A stretch of 64,000 nucleotides of DNA from an uncultured Eubacteriales bacterium (lineage in GTDB: Bacteria > Bacillota > Clostridia > Oscillospirales > Acutalibacteraceae). A program made the translations under genes and the position numbers. How positions within the stretch are numbered: position 1 is the first letter of the stretch; every line of letters starts with the position of its first letter. Location of the stretch: contig CAKSHM010000006.1 of the NCBI GenBank assembly GCA_934457415.1, positions 115,025 through 179,024 of the forward strand, read 5' to 3'. This document shows positions 30,001-37,788 of the stretch, in pieces. The notes beneath the pieces were generated by a model. That model did not search any database, had not been told where the DNA came from, and saw only the letters and a list, made by a program, of their open reading frames with translations.

Positions 30001-31735
30001 TCTTTTCACCTCCGCTTGTCTGCTGCTCAAATATTTCTCTGTAAATCTCGCTTGATTTTAACAGCTCCTCATGACTTCCGACTGCGGAAATTCCGCCGTT
30101 TTCCATAACTATGATAACATCGGCGTCCTGAACCGAATTGACTCTTTGAGCTATAATTATCTTTGTGGTATCGGGGATATAGCTTTTAAAGCCCTCTCTT
30201 ATAAGCGCGTCGGTCTTGGTGTCGACCGCACTTGTGGAATCGTCAAGAATTAAAATCTTCGGTTTTTTAAGAAGCGCTCTTGCAATACAAAGCCTTTGTT
30301 TCTGACCGCCCGAGACGTTCGCTCCGCCCTGCTCGATAAAAGTATCATATTTATCTGGGAAGGTGTTTATAAATTCGTCCGCCTGAGCGAGCCTGCAAGC
30401 CTCCTCTATTTCCTCATCTGTTGCGGATTCGTTGCCCCAGCGAAGATTATCCTTGATAGTTCCTGCAAAGAGCTGATTTTTTTGCAATACCATTGCAACG
30501 CTTTCTCTGAGTGACTTTATATCATAATCCCTAACATCAACGTCTCCGACCTTAACGATTCCCTCAGTTGCATCATAAAGTCTCGGAATAAGCTGAACCA
30601 AAGACGTTTTGCTTGATCCTGTCGAGCCCATAATTCCCACAGTCTGACCCGATTTAATATGAAGATCAATATCTTTAAGAGCAAATTTCTTCGCTTTTTC
30701 AGAATACTTAAAGCTTACATCATCAAAATCTATGTCTCCGTTTTTAACCTCATAAACCGCGTTTTCGGGATTATGAAGCAAAGGCTTTTCATCCAAAACC
30801 TCGCAAATTCGCTTAACAGATTCAACAGACATTGTAATCATAACATAGATCATTGAAAGCATCATAAGCGACATTAAAATCTGTACGCCATAGGTTAGCA
30901 TTGCGGAAATCTGTCCGACATCGAGAGCCGCCGCTTTAGTTGAAACTATAAGCTTTGAGCCGACGATTAGAATAAATGCCATATTAAAATACATACACAG
31001 CTGCATTAAAGGTCCGTTTAAAGCGACAATTCTTTCGGCTTTTGTGAAATCCCTGCAAATATCATCAGCCGCTGCTCCGAATTTTTTCTTTTCATATTCC
31101 TCTCTTGCAAAGCCCTTTACAACTCTTATTGCTCTGACATTTTCTTCAATCGACTCATTGAGGCGGTCATATTTTTTAAATACGCTTCTGAAAGCCGGCA
31201 TTGCCTTTTTACCTATCAATAAAAGTCCGAAAAGCAAAACAGGAACAACTATTACAAAAACAGTCGCAAGCTTTCCGCCCATGATATAAGCCATAACGAT
31301 TGAAAAAATAAACATAAGCGGACTTCTTATCGCCGTTCTTATAATCATCATAAACGACATCTGAACATTGGTAATATCCGTTGTAAGACGGGTTACGAGC
31401 GAAGAAGAAGAAAATTTGTCTATATTCGCAAAGTCAAAGGTTTGTATTCTAGAAAAAATATCATGCCGCAAGTTCTTCGAAAATCCCGCGGAAGCCTTTG
31501 AACAGGTATATCCCGCAATAGCGCCGCAGCAAAGCGACATTAAAGCAAGAATTATCAGAATTCCGCCTGTTTTAAGAACAACCGTTAGTCCTACACCTGC
31601 TCTGATCTGATTAACAAGCCTTGCGGTAATAAAAGGGATAACTGCCTCTATGACAGCCTCTCCTATAATAAACAGCAATGTAAGGTAAGTCGGCTTTTTA
31701 TACTCTCTTATACTGCCTGTCAGTTTTTTAATCAT
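29990..31735 (-). CDS. ABC exporter half-transporter A (TMD-NBD)
   Basis: The 581-residue protein has six helices and an ATPase with Walker A GSTGSSKTS, signature VSGGQKQR and Walker B ILILDDSTSAVD. The residue after the Walker B aspartate is Asp instead of the catalytic Glu, as in the degenerate site of heterodimeric exporters such as BmrC/BmrD. ATG 31733-31735 is chosen since GGAGG precedes it. The longer frame overlaps marR further. Confidence 0.92.
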   Translation of the reverse strand: MIKKLTGSIREYKKPTYLTLLFIIGEAVIEAVIPFITARLVNQIRAGVGLTVVLKTGGILIILALMSLCCGAIAGYTCSKASAGFSKNLRHDIFSRIQTFDFANIDKFSSSSLVTRLTTDITNVQMSFMMIIRTAIRSPLMFIFSIVMAYIMGGKLATVFVIVVPVLLFGLLLIGKKAMPAFRSVFKKYDRLNESIEENVRAIRVVKGFAREEYEKKKFGAAADDICRDFTKAERIVALNGPLMQLCMYFNMAFILIVGSKLIVSTKAAALDVGQISAMLTYGVQILMSLMMLSMIYVMITMSVESVKRICEVLDEKPLLHNPENAVYEVKNGDIDFDDVSFKYSEKAKKFALKDIDLHIKSGQTVGIMGSTGSSKTSLVQLIPRLYDATEGIVKVGDVDVRDYDIKSLRESVAMVLQKNQLFAGTIKDNLRWGNESATDEEIEEACRLAQADEFINTFPDKYDTFIEQGGANVSGGQKQRLCIARALLKKPKILILDDSTSAVDTKTDALIREGFKSYIPDTTKIIIAQRVNSVQDADVIIVMENGGISAVGSHEELLKSSEIYREIFEQQTSGGEKNVE

Positions 31736-32171
31736 TTCTATCCTCCAAATTAGATATGATTTTTTTTGATACATTAAAAAAAGTATTCAGTTCCTTTTCC
31801 GAAATACCTTCTTTCATCAATTTTTCGCGCTTTTTAATATCATATTCAATAAATTTCAGGATATCCTCGGCACGGTCGGTTAAAATTATTTTTTTAAGCC
31901 TTGCGTCGCTGTCAACGCTTTCTCTTTTTATAAGTCCGTTTTTCTCCATGGTCTTTAAAAACTGAGTTGCGGTGGAACGGCGGATAGCAAATTTTTCTTC
32001 AAAATCACGCTGATAAATATCTTTATCCTTATTGTCATGGAAATATTTTATCGCCCATCCATGTACACCCTTCGCATTGATACCTTTTAAGGAATTTGTC
32101 CTCTCGATATCCCTGCGGATTGCGGAATTCAGCTTTCTTACAGTAAGGCCGACTGAATTTTCATCATTCAT
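31728..32171 (-). CDS. MarR-family transcriptional regulator
   Basis: The 147-residue protein has a winged helix with FEEKFAIRRSTATQFLKTMEKNGLI and the wing VDSDARLKKIILT. Coiled helices at both ends form the dimer interface in this family. It is the first gene of the operon with the two exporter halves. A palindrome directly downstream of its -10 box suggests autorepression relieved by a transported drug or metabolite. Confidence 0.9.
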   Translation of the reverse strand: MNDENSVGLTVRKLNSAIRRDIERTNSLKGINAKGVHGWAIKYFHDNKDKDIYQRDFEEKFAIRRSTATQFLKTMEKNGLIKRESVDSDARLKKIILTDRAEDILKFIEYDIKKREKLMKEGISEKELNTFFNVSKKIISNLEDRND

Positions 32172-32187
32172 TTTTTTCTCCTTTATT

Positions 32188-32231
32188 TGTTAGGTTGCTA
32201 ACATTATACATCTTTGAATTTTTATTGTCAA
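32188..32231 (-). promoter_or_regulatory. Consensus promoter and palindromic operator of the marR operon
   Basis: On the minus strand TTGACA (32226-32231) and TATAAT (32203-32208) have a 17-bp spacer, a perfect consensus. The palindrome TGTTAG-GTTG-CTAACA (32188-32203) touches the -10 and covers the start region, as expected for MarR repression. Confidence 0.85.
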
Positions 32232-32344
32232 CAAGAAAAATATTAACTTTTTGTTAAGTCCGATTTTGAGGCTGAATATGATTTTTTAAAAGACACAAAA
32301 TCGTCCGGTAACTAAAATCTTATATCTAAAAATACCACACATGC

Positions 32345-32504
32345 TAGATGCTAGATACTAGATACTAGAAAATACCCCTCAGTCAGCTAACGCATAAGAA
32401 GGGAGTCTTGCTTTAGACTCTACTGAAACCCAAGCTTCCCCTTTAGACGATAGGGTTTGGTTATATCAAGTGCTGCTAGGCACACATCTGTCTAATATCT
32501 TATA
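32345..32504. repeat. Heptamer-flanked repeat element, copy B
   Basis: TAGATGC, TAGATAC, TAGATAC, TAGAAAA (32345-32372) open the element, and TCTAATATCTTATA (32491-32504) closes it. The interior shares ACCCCTCAGTCAGCTAACGC, GCATAAGAAGGGAG and AGGGTTTGGTTATAT with copy A about 4.6 kb away. It fills the gap between marR and the next minus-strand gene. No ORF. Confidence 0.75.
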
Positions 32505-32509
32505 AACAA

Positions 32510-32556
32510 AAGCACCCATTCATTCAAACCAAAGGTAATAAATGAATGGGTGTGCT
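32510..32556 (-). terminator. Terminator of the ftsE...coiled-coil gene run
   Basis: Arms AGCACCCATTCATT (32511-32524) and its bulged complement (32541-32556) lie directly after the stop of the coiled-coil gene on the minus strand, followed there by TTTTGTTTAT. Confidence 0.8.
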
Positions 32557-32558
32557 TT

Positions 32559-33047
32559 TTATTTTTGTCCCATAACGCTTTCGAAGTACTCAAAAGTATT
32601 ATTTTTAATATTATCTATTTCCGATTTTTTATTTTCAAAGGAATTTTCTTTTTCGGTTGCCATAAGAATTTCGGATTTTGCAACCTCTGTTTTCCCTAAA
32701 ATGAGATTTACAAGCTCCTTGTTTTCTTCCGATTGTTCCAAAGATAAGCGCCCTGAAAGCTCGGTTGCTCTTAAAACTATCTCGCCTATAGTATCCGAGC
32801 CGTAGACAGAGATATCGTCAAGAACGATATCCTCAGGCTTATGTTTAACCTCATCGTTTTGCTTATTTTCCGGCTTTGCAGTTAAATCGGCGCTTATTTG
32901 CTCCTTTGTGCCTTGCATTGCACTAAGCCTTTTTATTTCGGCATTTCTTTTTGAGATTTCCTTTTTTAAAAGCGCAATCTCAATTTCGAGCTGTTTCATC
33001 TGCTCAAAAAGTAAGGTGTTTTGTTCAAGAAGCTTTTTCTTTCGCAT
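32559..33047 (-). CDS. Hypothetical coiled-coil protein, 162 aa
   Basis: No family was recognised. Residues 1-45 are a strong heptad-like helix (LLEQNTLLFEQMKQLEIEIA), followed by a polar linker and a second helical part with many Glu and Lys. Residues about 73-110 (DIVLDDISVYGSDTIGEIVL) may be a small folded region. It overlaps the VanZ-like gene by 23 bases and is the last gene of the run from ftsE, so a role near the division or envelope machinery is possible. Confidence 0.7.
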   Translation of the reverse strand: MRKKKLLEQNTLLFEQMKQLEIEIALLKKEISKRNAEIKRLSAMQGTKEQISADLTAKPENKQNDEVKHKPEDIVLDDISVYGSDTIGEIVLRATELSGRLSLEQSEENKELVNLILGKTEVAKSEILMATEKENSFENKKSEIDNIKNNTFEYFESVMGQK

Positions 33048-33513
33048 ATTTCTTTTCTCTTTCTATTTTTATAGCAACGGTAACTATTATTACCGCGAGC
33101 AGAGCCGCAGTAGAATCAATCAGCATATCCCTTATTTCGCAGCTTCTGCCCTTAACGAAATACTGATGAATTTCATCGCTTACAGCATACAGAAAGCAAA
33201 GCAGAAACGCAATCAAAGAATTATAATAAAATTCAAGCTTTTTAACCGAAATAAAGGTCAGCGCCGAAAAAATCCCCAAAACAAAATAAATACTGAAATG
33301 AGCGGCTTTTCTAACGGGAAATGTGAGACTGTCAACTACCTCCGCCTTTTTTTCCTCGTCAAGGTCATTGAATTTTGAAGAAACGGTGCTAAGCACCTTT
33401 ACCGTAAACGAATCGCTTGTTTTATCCGACTCAGACGCGTCCTGAGCGCTGAAACAGAAAATAAGCACCATACAGCAAAAGGTAAAAAAAGCATATATAA
33501 CTGTTTTTTTCAT
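33025..33513 (-). CDS. VanZ-like family membrane protein
   Basis: The 162-residue protein has four predicted helices and the VanZ-family pattern FSAQDAS, VRKAAHFSIYFVLG, YAVSDEIHQYFVKGR and RDMLIDSTAA. VanZ itself gives low-level teicoplanin resistance, but most family members have no proven role. Its stop overlaps the coiled-coil gene, and its start abuts the M23 gene stop. Confidence 0.85.
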   Translation of the reverse strand: MKKTVIYAFFTFCCMVLIFCFSAQDASESDKTSDSFTVKVLSTVSSKFNDLDEEKKAEVVDSLTFPVRKAAHFSIYFVLGIFSALTFISVKKLEFYYNSLIAFLLCFLYAVSDEIHQYFVKGRSCEIRDMLIDSTAALLAVIIVTVAIKIEREKKYAKEKAS

Positions 33514-34697
33514 TACAGCTTAACTTGTCCTCTTATATAAGCAAGAAGCGTTCCGCCTAAAAGTCTGACATTGTTGCGTTTGACCTCAACATGAACATGA
33601 GGGCCTGTCGAGTTTCCTGTAGAGCCTGCATAGCCTATTACCTGTCCCTGCTTTACATGCGCTCCTGTAGAAACAGCAGTTCTTACCATGTGAGCATAAA
33701 GTGTAATATATGTGTTGCCGGTAGGAGTGCGGCCGTGGTCAATTGTAACATAATTTCCGTAGCTTGCCATTCCGTAAATTCCCATGGAAGAACTCCATCC
33801 GTTCTGACAGCCTACTACTATGCCGTCCGCCATCGCCAAAATAGGGACGCCGATATTTCTGTTAGTCGGGATATCATAGCCGGTATGACCTCCGTAAGTT
33901 GTTGCATTATAATAACCTGGAACCGGCCAGATAAAGCGCTCCGCGTCAAGCACGATATTGACATTTGAAGTCAAACTTAAAAGATAATTCTGCCTTTCTC
34001 TTATCTGAGATTCAAGCTCCTTATTCTGCTTAACGGTTGTATTCTGCTGAGCCGATAAACTGTTTAATGTATTCTGCTCTTTGGCTCTATCGGACTCAAG
34101 CTCTTTTTGCTTTTGAATGATAGTTTTCTGAAGCTCTACCTGCTCATTTAAAAGCATTTCATTTTCGGCGTTTTTATCCTGCAATTCCTTAATTGCCGCC
34201 TCTAATTTCTGCATAAGAGCCTTATCATGCGAGCTTACGGCTTTCATAAGCTGAGAAAGCTGAAGATACTCAGAAAAGCTGTCCGCACCCAAAAGGATTT
34301 TTACGCTGCTTTCGGTATTGCTCATATATGACGCACGGAAACGCTTTTTAAATGTAAGCTTATCGGATTCGATTTCTTTATTCTTAGCGTCAATCTGAGC
34401 CTTGTTCTCTGATATTTTAGCATTTATTGAGCTTATTTGTTTATTACAGGCTATAACCTGACTTTCTACAACGCTTATCTTCTTTTGAATTGCGCTTACT
34501 ACCGCCTGCTGATTGTTTTTCTCTTTACTTAAAGCCGCAATCTGCTTTTCAAGAGCTTTTGACTGCTGTTCAAGCTGATTTATTTCATTTTGAATCTGAG
34601 AGGTGGTTTTTGCGGCGCTTACAGGGATAACAGAAAAAACCGACGCAAAAACAAATGCGACCGATAAAATAAAGGAAACATATTTTTTAATTTTCAT
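33513..34697 (-). CDS. EnvC-like murein hydrolase activator (coiled coil + M23)
   Basis: The 394-residue exported protein has a signal peptide (about 1-28, ending VSAA), a long coiled coil (about 30-245) and a C-terminal LytM/M23 domain with GGHTGYDIP and the active-site pair GPHVHVEV. Zinc-site residues (H/D, HxH) appear intact, so it may be an active endopeptidase and not only an activator. ftsX and ftsE lie directly upstream in the same operon. FtsEX is known to drive coiled-coil peptidoglycan hydrolases across the membrane, which strongly suggests a functional pair. Confidence 0.9.
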   Translation of the reverse strand: MKIKKYVSFILSVAFVFASVFSVIPVSAAKTTSQIQNEINQLEQQSKALEKQIAALSKEKNNQQAVVSAIQKKISVVESQVIACNKQISSINAKISENKAQIDAKNKEIESDKLTFKKRFRASYMSNTESSVKILLGADSFSEYLQLSQLMKAVSSHDKALMQKLEAAIKELQDKNAENEMLLNEQVELQKTIIQKQKELESDRAKEQNTLNSLSAQQNTTVKQNKELESQIRERQNYLLSLTSNVNIVLDAERFIWPVPGYYNATTYGGHTGYDIPTNRNIGVPILAMADGIVVGCQNGWSSSMGIYGMASYGNYVTIDHGRTPTGNTYITLYAHMVRTAVSTGAHVKQGQVIGYAGSTGNSTGPHVHVEVKRNNVRLLGGTLLAYIRGQVKL

Positions 34698-34716
34698 AAA
34701 ATCAATTCCTCCGCTT

Positions 34717-35760
34717 TTAAATTGCCGCGAATTCGCTGCCCTCTCGCCTTAAATATTTACCTATTATAATTATGCTGCCTAAAACACCCGCCACAACTCC
34801 GACTCCGAGGAAAATCAGAATAAGAATTCCCGCAAGTGATTTAAAGCTGACCAAGGCATTTGCTCCGAATGACGAAACAATAGTTTCGGTTGCTACCCTG
34901 TAGCAGAAATAAACGAGCGCTTCGGCGATAACTGCCGAAATTGCGCCGATAAGAACACCCTCGACAATAAAAGGAATTCTTACAAACGAATCGGTTGCTC
35001 CGACCGCCTTCATTATGCTGATTTCAAGCTTTCTGTTATACATTGTAATCCTGATTGTGTTACAAACAATAACAAGAGATATAATGATGAGTATAACCAT
35101 TATTACAATGCCTGCGACGGCAATTCCGTTTTTAACCGAGGTTATCATTTCCGCGGTGTCGCTGTTTGACTGAATTGTATCAACACCGTCAAGCGTTTTT
35201 ATTTTATCAAGCGTTGCATCGAAAAGAGACATATCGGACATTGTGACCTTAGCTGCTGCGGAAATCGGATTTCCGTAATCATCATTTAAAAAGTCAAAAT
35301 AATCGCCCTGTCCCTCAAGCATTGCGTTCTTTGCGGCCTCGAGGCCTGCGTCGCTCGAAATATATTCAACTTTTTTAACGTTCGTAATTTTTTTGATTTT
35401 CTCGCAAAGCGCATTTGCCTCTTCATCATTATGTATAACATAATCACTTGATTTTATTCCGTTTTTATCAGGCTGTTCAGCCGTCTGTTCTTCTTCGGAG
35501 GAGGCTTCGGCTGTTTCTGACGATGTATCGGCCTTATCGGCATACAAAGCCCAGTTATAGTCCTTCATATAAACCATAACAACATTTTCCTGCTCAAGTC
35601 TGCCGATAGCCTTATCGGCGCAGGCGGATATAAGTACCGCAAGACCGATAATTACCATACACGCAACAAGAACACCTATCGAGGCAAGCGACATAAGCCT
35701 GTTGGCCCAAGTATTCTTAACGCCCTCTTTTACAAGATATCTGACGCTCTGCACCTTCAT
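34717..35760 (-). CDS. ftsX: Cell division ABC protein FtsX
   Basis: The 347-residue protein has the FtsX start (YLVKEGVKNTWANRLMSLASI), four membrane helices and an extracellular loop between helices 1 and 2. That loop contains an unusual acidic Ser/Glu-rich stretch (TSSETAEASSEEEQTAEQ), making the protein longer than the common 295-310 residues. FtsX couples FtsE ATP hydrolysis to hydrolases outside the membrane. Its start abuts the ftsE stop. Confidence 0.95.
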   Translation of the reverse strand: MKVQSVRYLVKEGVKNTWANRLMSLASIGVLVACMVIIGLAVLISACADKAIGRLEQENVVMVYMKDYNWALYADKADTSSETAEASSEEEQTAEQPDKNGIKSSDYVIHNDEEANALCEKIKKITNVKKVEYISSDAGLEAAKNAMLEGQGDYFDFLNDDYGNPISAAAKVTMSDMSLFDATLDKIKTLDGVDTIQSNSDTAEMITSVKNGIAVAGIVIMVILIIISLVIVCNTIRITMYNRKLEISIMKAVGATDSFVRIPFIVEGVLIGAISAVIAEALVYFCYRVATETIVSSFGANALVSFKSLAGILILIFLGVGVVAGVLGSIIIIGKYLRREGSEFAAI

Positions 35761-36497
35761 CAGTCCATACCTCCTGCCGCATTATCCGCCACGATATGAC
35801 CCGAATCGAGCATTATTACCCTATGGTGAAAATCTCTTACAAGATTATGGTCATGAGTCACCATAAGGACAGTAGTTCCGCGCTTATTGATTTCTGTAAG
35901 CAAAGAAACTATTTCATAGGACATATTGGGGTCGACATTTCCCGTAGGCTCGTCCGCAATAATAAGCTCCGGAGAATTTACAAGGGCTCTTGCAAGTCCT
36001 ACTCTCTGCTGTTCGCCGCCCGAAAGCTGACGGGGCATTGAGCGGGCCTTATCTCCGAGTCCTACCTTTGAAAGAGCCTTAGATACCTTTATTCTTATTT
36101 CTCTGTTGGAAGCCCCTACAACGTGCATTGCAAATGCAACATTATCAAAAACATTCATTGTGGGAATAAGTCTGAAATCCTGAAAGACAATTCCCATTGT
36201 ACGCCTGAGCATAGGGACTTCGCGGCGAGGCATTTTTGTTAAATTAAACCCGTTTACCATGATCTCACCGGTATTTGCTTTTTCCTCGCGCATGATAAGC
36301 TTTAAAAATGTGCTTTTACCCGCGCCCGACGAGCCTACGACAAATACGAATTCCCCGCTGTTTATCCTGACATTCAGGTCCTCAACGGCATGAGTACCCG
36401 TAAGATAGGTTTTAGAAACACCGCGGAATTCGATAACGGTTTTCTGATTATCGGCAGGCGGCGCAAAATCCTGCACCGCCTGATTTTCTATAGACAT
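35760..36497 (-). CDS. ftsE: Cell division ATP-binding protein FtsE
   Basis: The 245-residue ATPase has Walker A GSSGAGKST, Q-loop FQDFRLIPTM, signature LSGGEQQR and Walker B LIIADEPTGNVDP. A 20-residue N-terminal extension (QDFAPPADNQKT) precedes the usual IEFRGVSKTY start. First of the genes ftsE-ftsX-M23-vanZ-coiled coil, all on the minus strand with overlaps or short gaps. Confidence 0.95.
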   Translation of the reverse strand: MSIENQAVQDFAPPADNQKTVIEFRGVSKTYLTGTHAVEDLNVRINSGEFVFVVGSSGAGKSTFLKLIMREEKANTGEIMVNGFNLTKMPRREVPMLRRTMGIVFQDFRLIPTMNVFDNVAFAMHVVGASNREIRIKVSKALSKVGLGDKARSMPRQLSGGEQQRVGLARALVNSPELIIADEPTGNVDPNMSYEIVSLLTEINKRGTTVLMVTHDHNLVRDFHHRVIMLDSGHIVADNAAGGMD

Positions 36498-36518
36498 TAA
36501 AGAAGTTTCCCCTTCGAA

Positions 36519-37598
36519 TTAATATTTAACAGGATTACTCTTAAGGTATTTATTTACCATAAGCGCAATTTTAAATACGATTGCATGATCAAACTCTCTT
36601 AAATCAAGACCTGTAATCTTTTTGATTTTTTCAAGTCTGTAAACAAGAGTGTTTCTGTGAACAAAAAGCTTTCTTGAAGTCTCGGAAACATTGAGGTTGT
36701 TTTCAAAGAAACGCTGAATGGTAAACAGGGTTTCCTGATCGAGAGAATCTATCGAGCCTTTTTTGAAAACCTCTCTTAAGAAGGTTTCGCAAAGAGTTGT
36801 CGGGAGCTGATAAATAAGTCTGGCAATTCCGAGGTTATTATAAGAAATAATTGTTTTTTCGGTGTCAAATACCTTGCCGACCTCCAATGCGGTCTGCGCT
36901 TCCTTGAATGAACGGGCAAGGTCCTTAAGATTATCTACGGTTGTTCCTATACCGATAACGGCACGGACATAGAACTCGCCCGAAATCGTATCAGCAATCG
37001 AGGATGCGAGATTTTCAATATCCTTTGCGGAAATTTCGGGAGAGGTTTCTTTAACAAGAGCAATATCGGTTTCATTTATATTTATAATGAAATCCTTTGT
37101 CTTATCGGGGAAAAGGTTCTGAAGAACATCATAAACCGAAACATCATTAGGCTCAAGATTGCGGATAAGTATACATGTGCGCATAACATCACTGTTAAAA
37201 TAAAGCTCGCGCGCTTTAAGATAGATATCACCTGGGAGAATATTATCCAGAATAATATTCTTGATAAAGTTTCCGCGGTCATACTTCTCATCATAATAAT
37301 ATTTAATATTGGCAAAAGCCACCGCCAATACTCCGGCATATTTATTAGAAATAATATCTTCGCCCTCAACAAATACGGTATAATTGGTTCCCTGCTTTAT
37401 CCCGAGAGATTTAAAGGTGAATCCGTCGGAAGTATATGCGTCGATATTAACTCCGTACGGAATTGGAGTAAGCTGGTCACCAATGTGGCCGAGATCGCTG
37501 CAGGCAATGACGGTATAATTCTCATCAAGCACCCCGAAAGTTTTGTCAATGGAGTCCTTCATCTGATGAATTACACCCTGAAATAAGCGATTTGACAT
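36519..37598 (-). CDS. PucR/CdaR-type transcriptional regulator
   Basis: The 359-residue protein ends with the PucR helix-turn-helix (FFENNLNVSETSRKLFVHRNTLVYRLEKI, then LREFDHAIVFKIAL). The middle resembles the GGDEF-like domain of CdaR/PucR proteins (VRAVIGIGTTVDNLKDLARSFKEAQTAL). The N-terminal part may be a sensory domain. In other bacteria members control sugar-acid or purine use. Targets here are unknown. It lies 21 bases upstream of ftsE and could be co-transcribed with it. Confidence 0.88.
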   Translation of the reverse strand: MSNRLFQGVIHQMKDSIDKTFGVLDENYTVIACSDLGHIGDQLTPIPYGVNIDAYTSDGFTFKSLGIKQGTNYTVFVEGEDIISNKYAGVLAVAFANIKYYYDEKYDRGNFIKNIILDNILPGDIYLKARELYFNSDVMRTCILIRNLEPNDVSVYDVLQNLFPDKTKDFIININETDIALVKETSPEISAKDIENLASSIADTISGEFYVRAVIGIGTTVDNLKDLARSFKEAQTALEVGKVFDTEKTIISYNNLGIARLIYQLPTTLCETFLREVFKKGSIDSLDQETLFTIQRFFENNLNVSETSRKLFVHRNTLVYRLEKIKKITGLDLREFDHAIVFKIALMVNKYLKSNPVKY

Positions 37599-37728
37599 TT
37601 TATAAACACATCCTGTCTTTTTTTAATATTATCAATATAACATTATAATACTCGTAATATTATTGTACACAAAACCTCGCATTTTTTCAAGTGTATCTGC
37701 AAAAAAAGTTACAAAAAGTTACAAATTA

Positions 37729-37758
37729 AAACTCTCTGCCAAAAACAGCAGAGAGTTT
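37729..37758 (-). terminator. Terminator after nifJ
   Basis: AAACTCTCTGC (37729-37739) pairs with GCAGAGAGTTT (37748-37758), with A/T runs on both sides, between nifJ and the PucR-type gene. Confidence 0.8.
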
Positions 37759-37788
37759 TTGTGTAATATTACATTACATTTTTAAATT

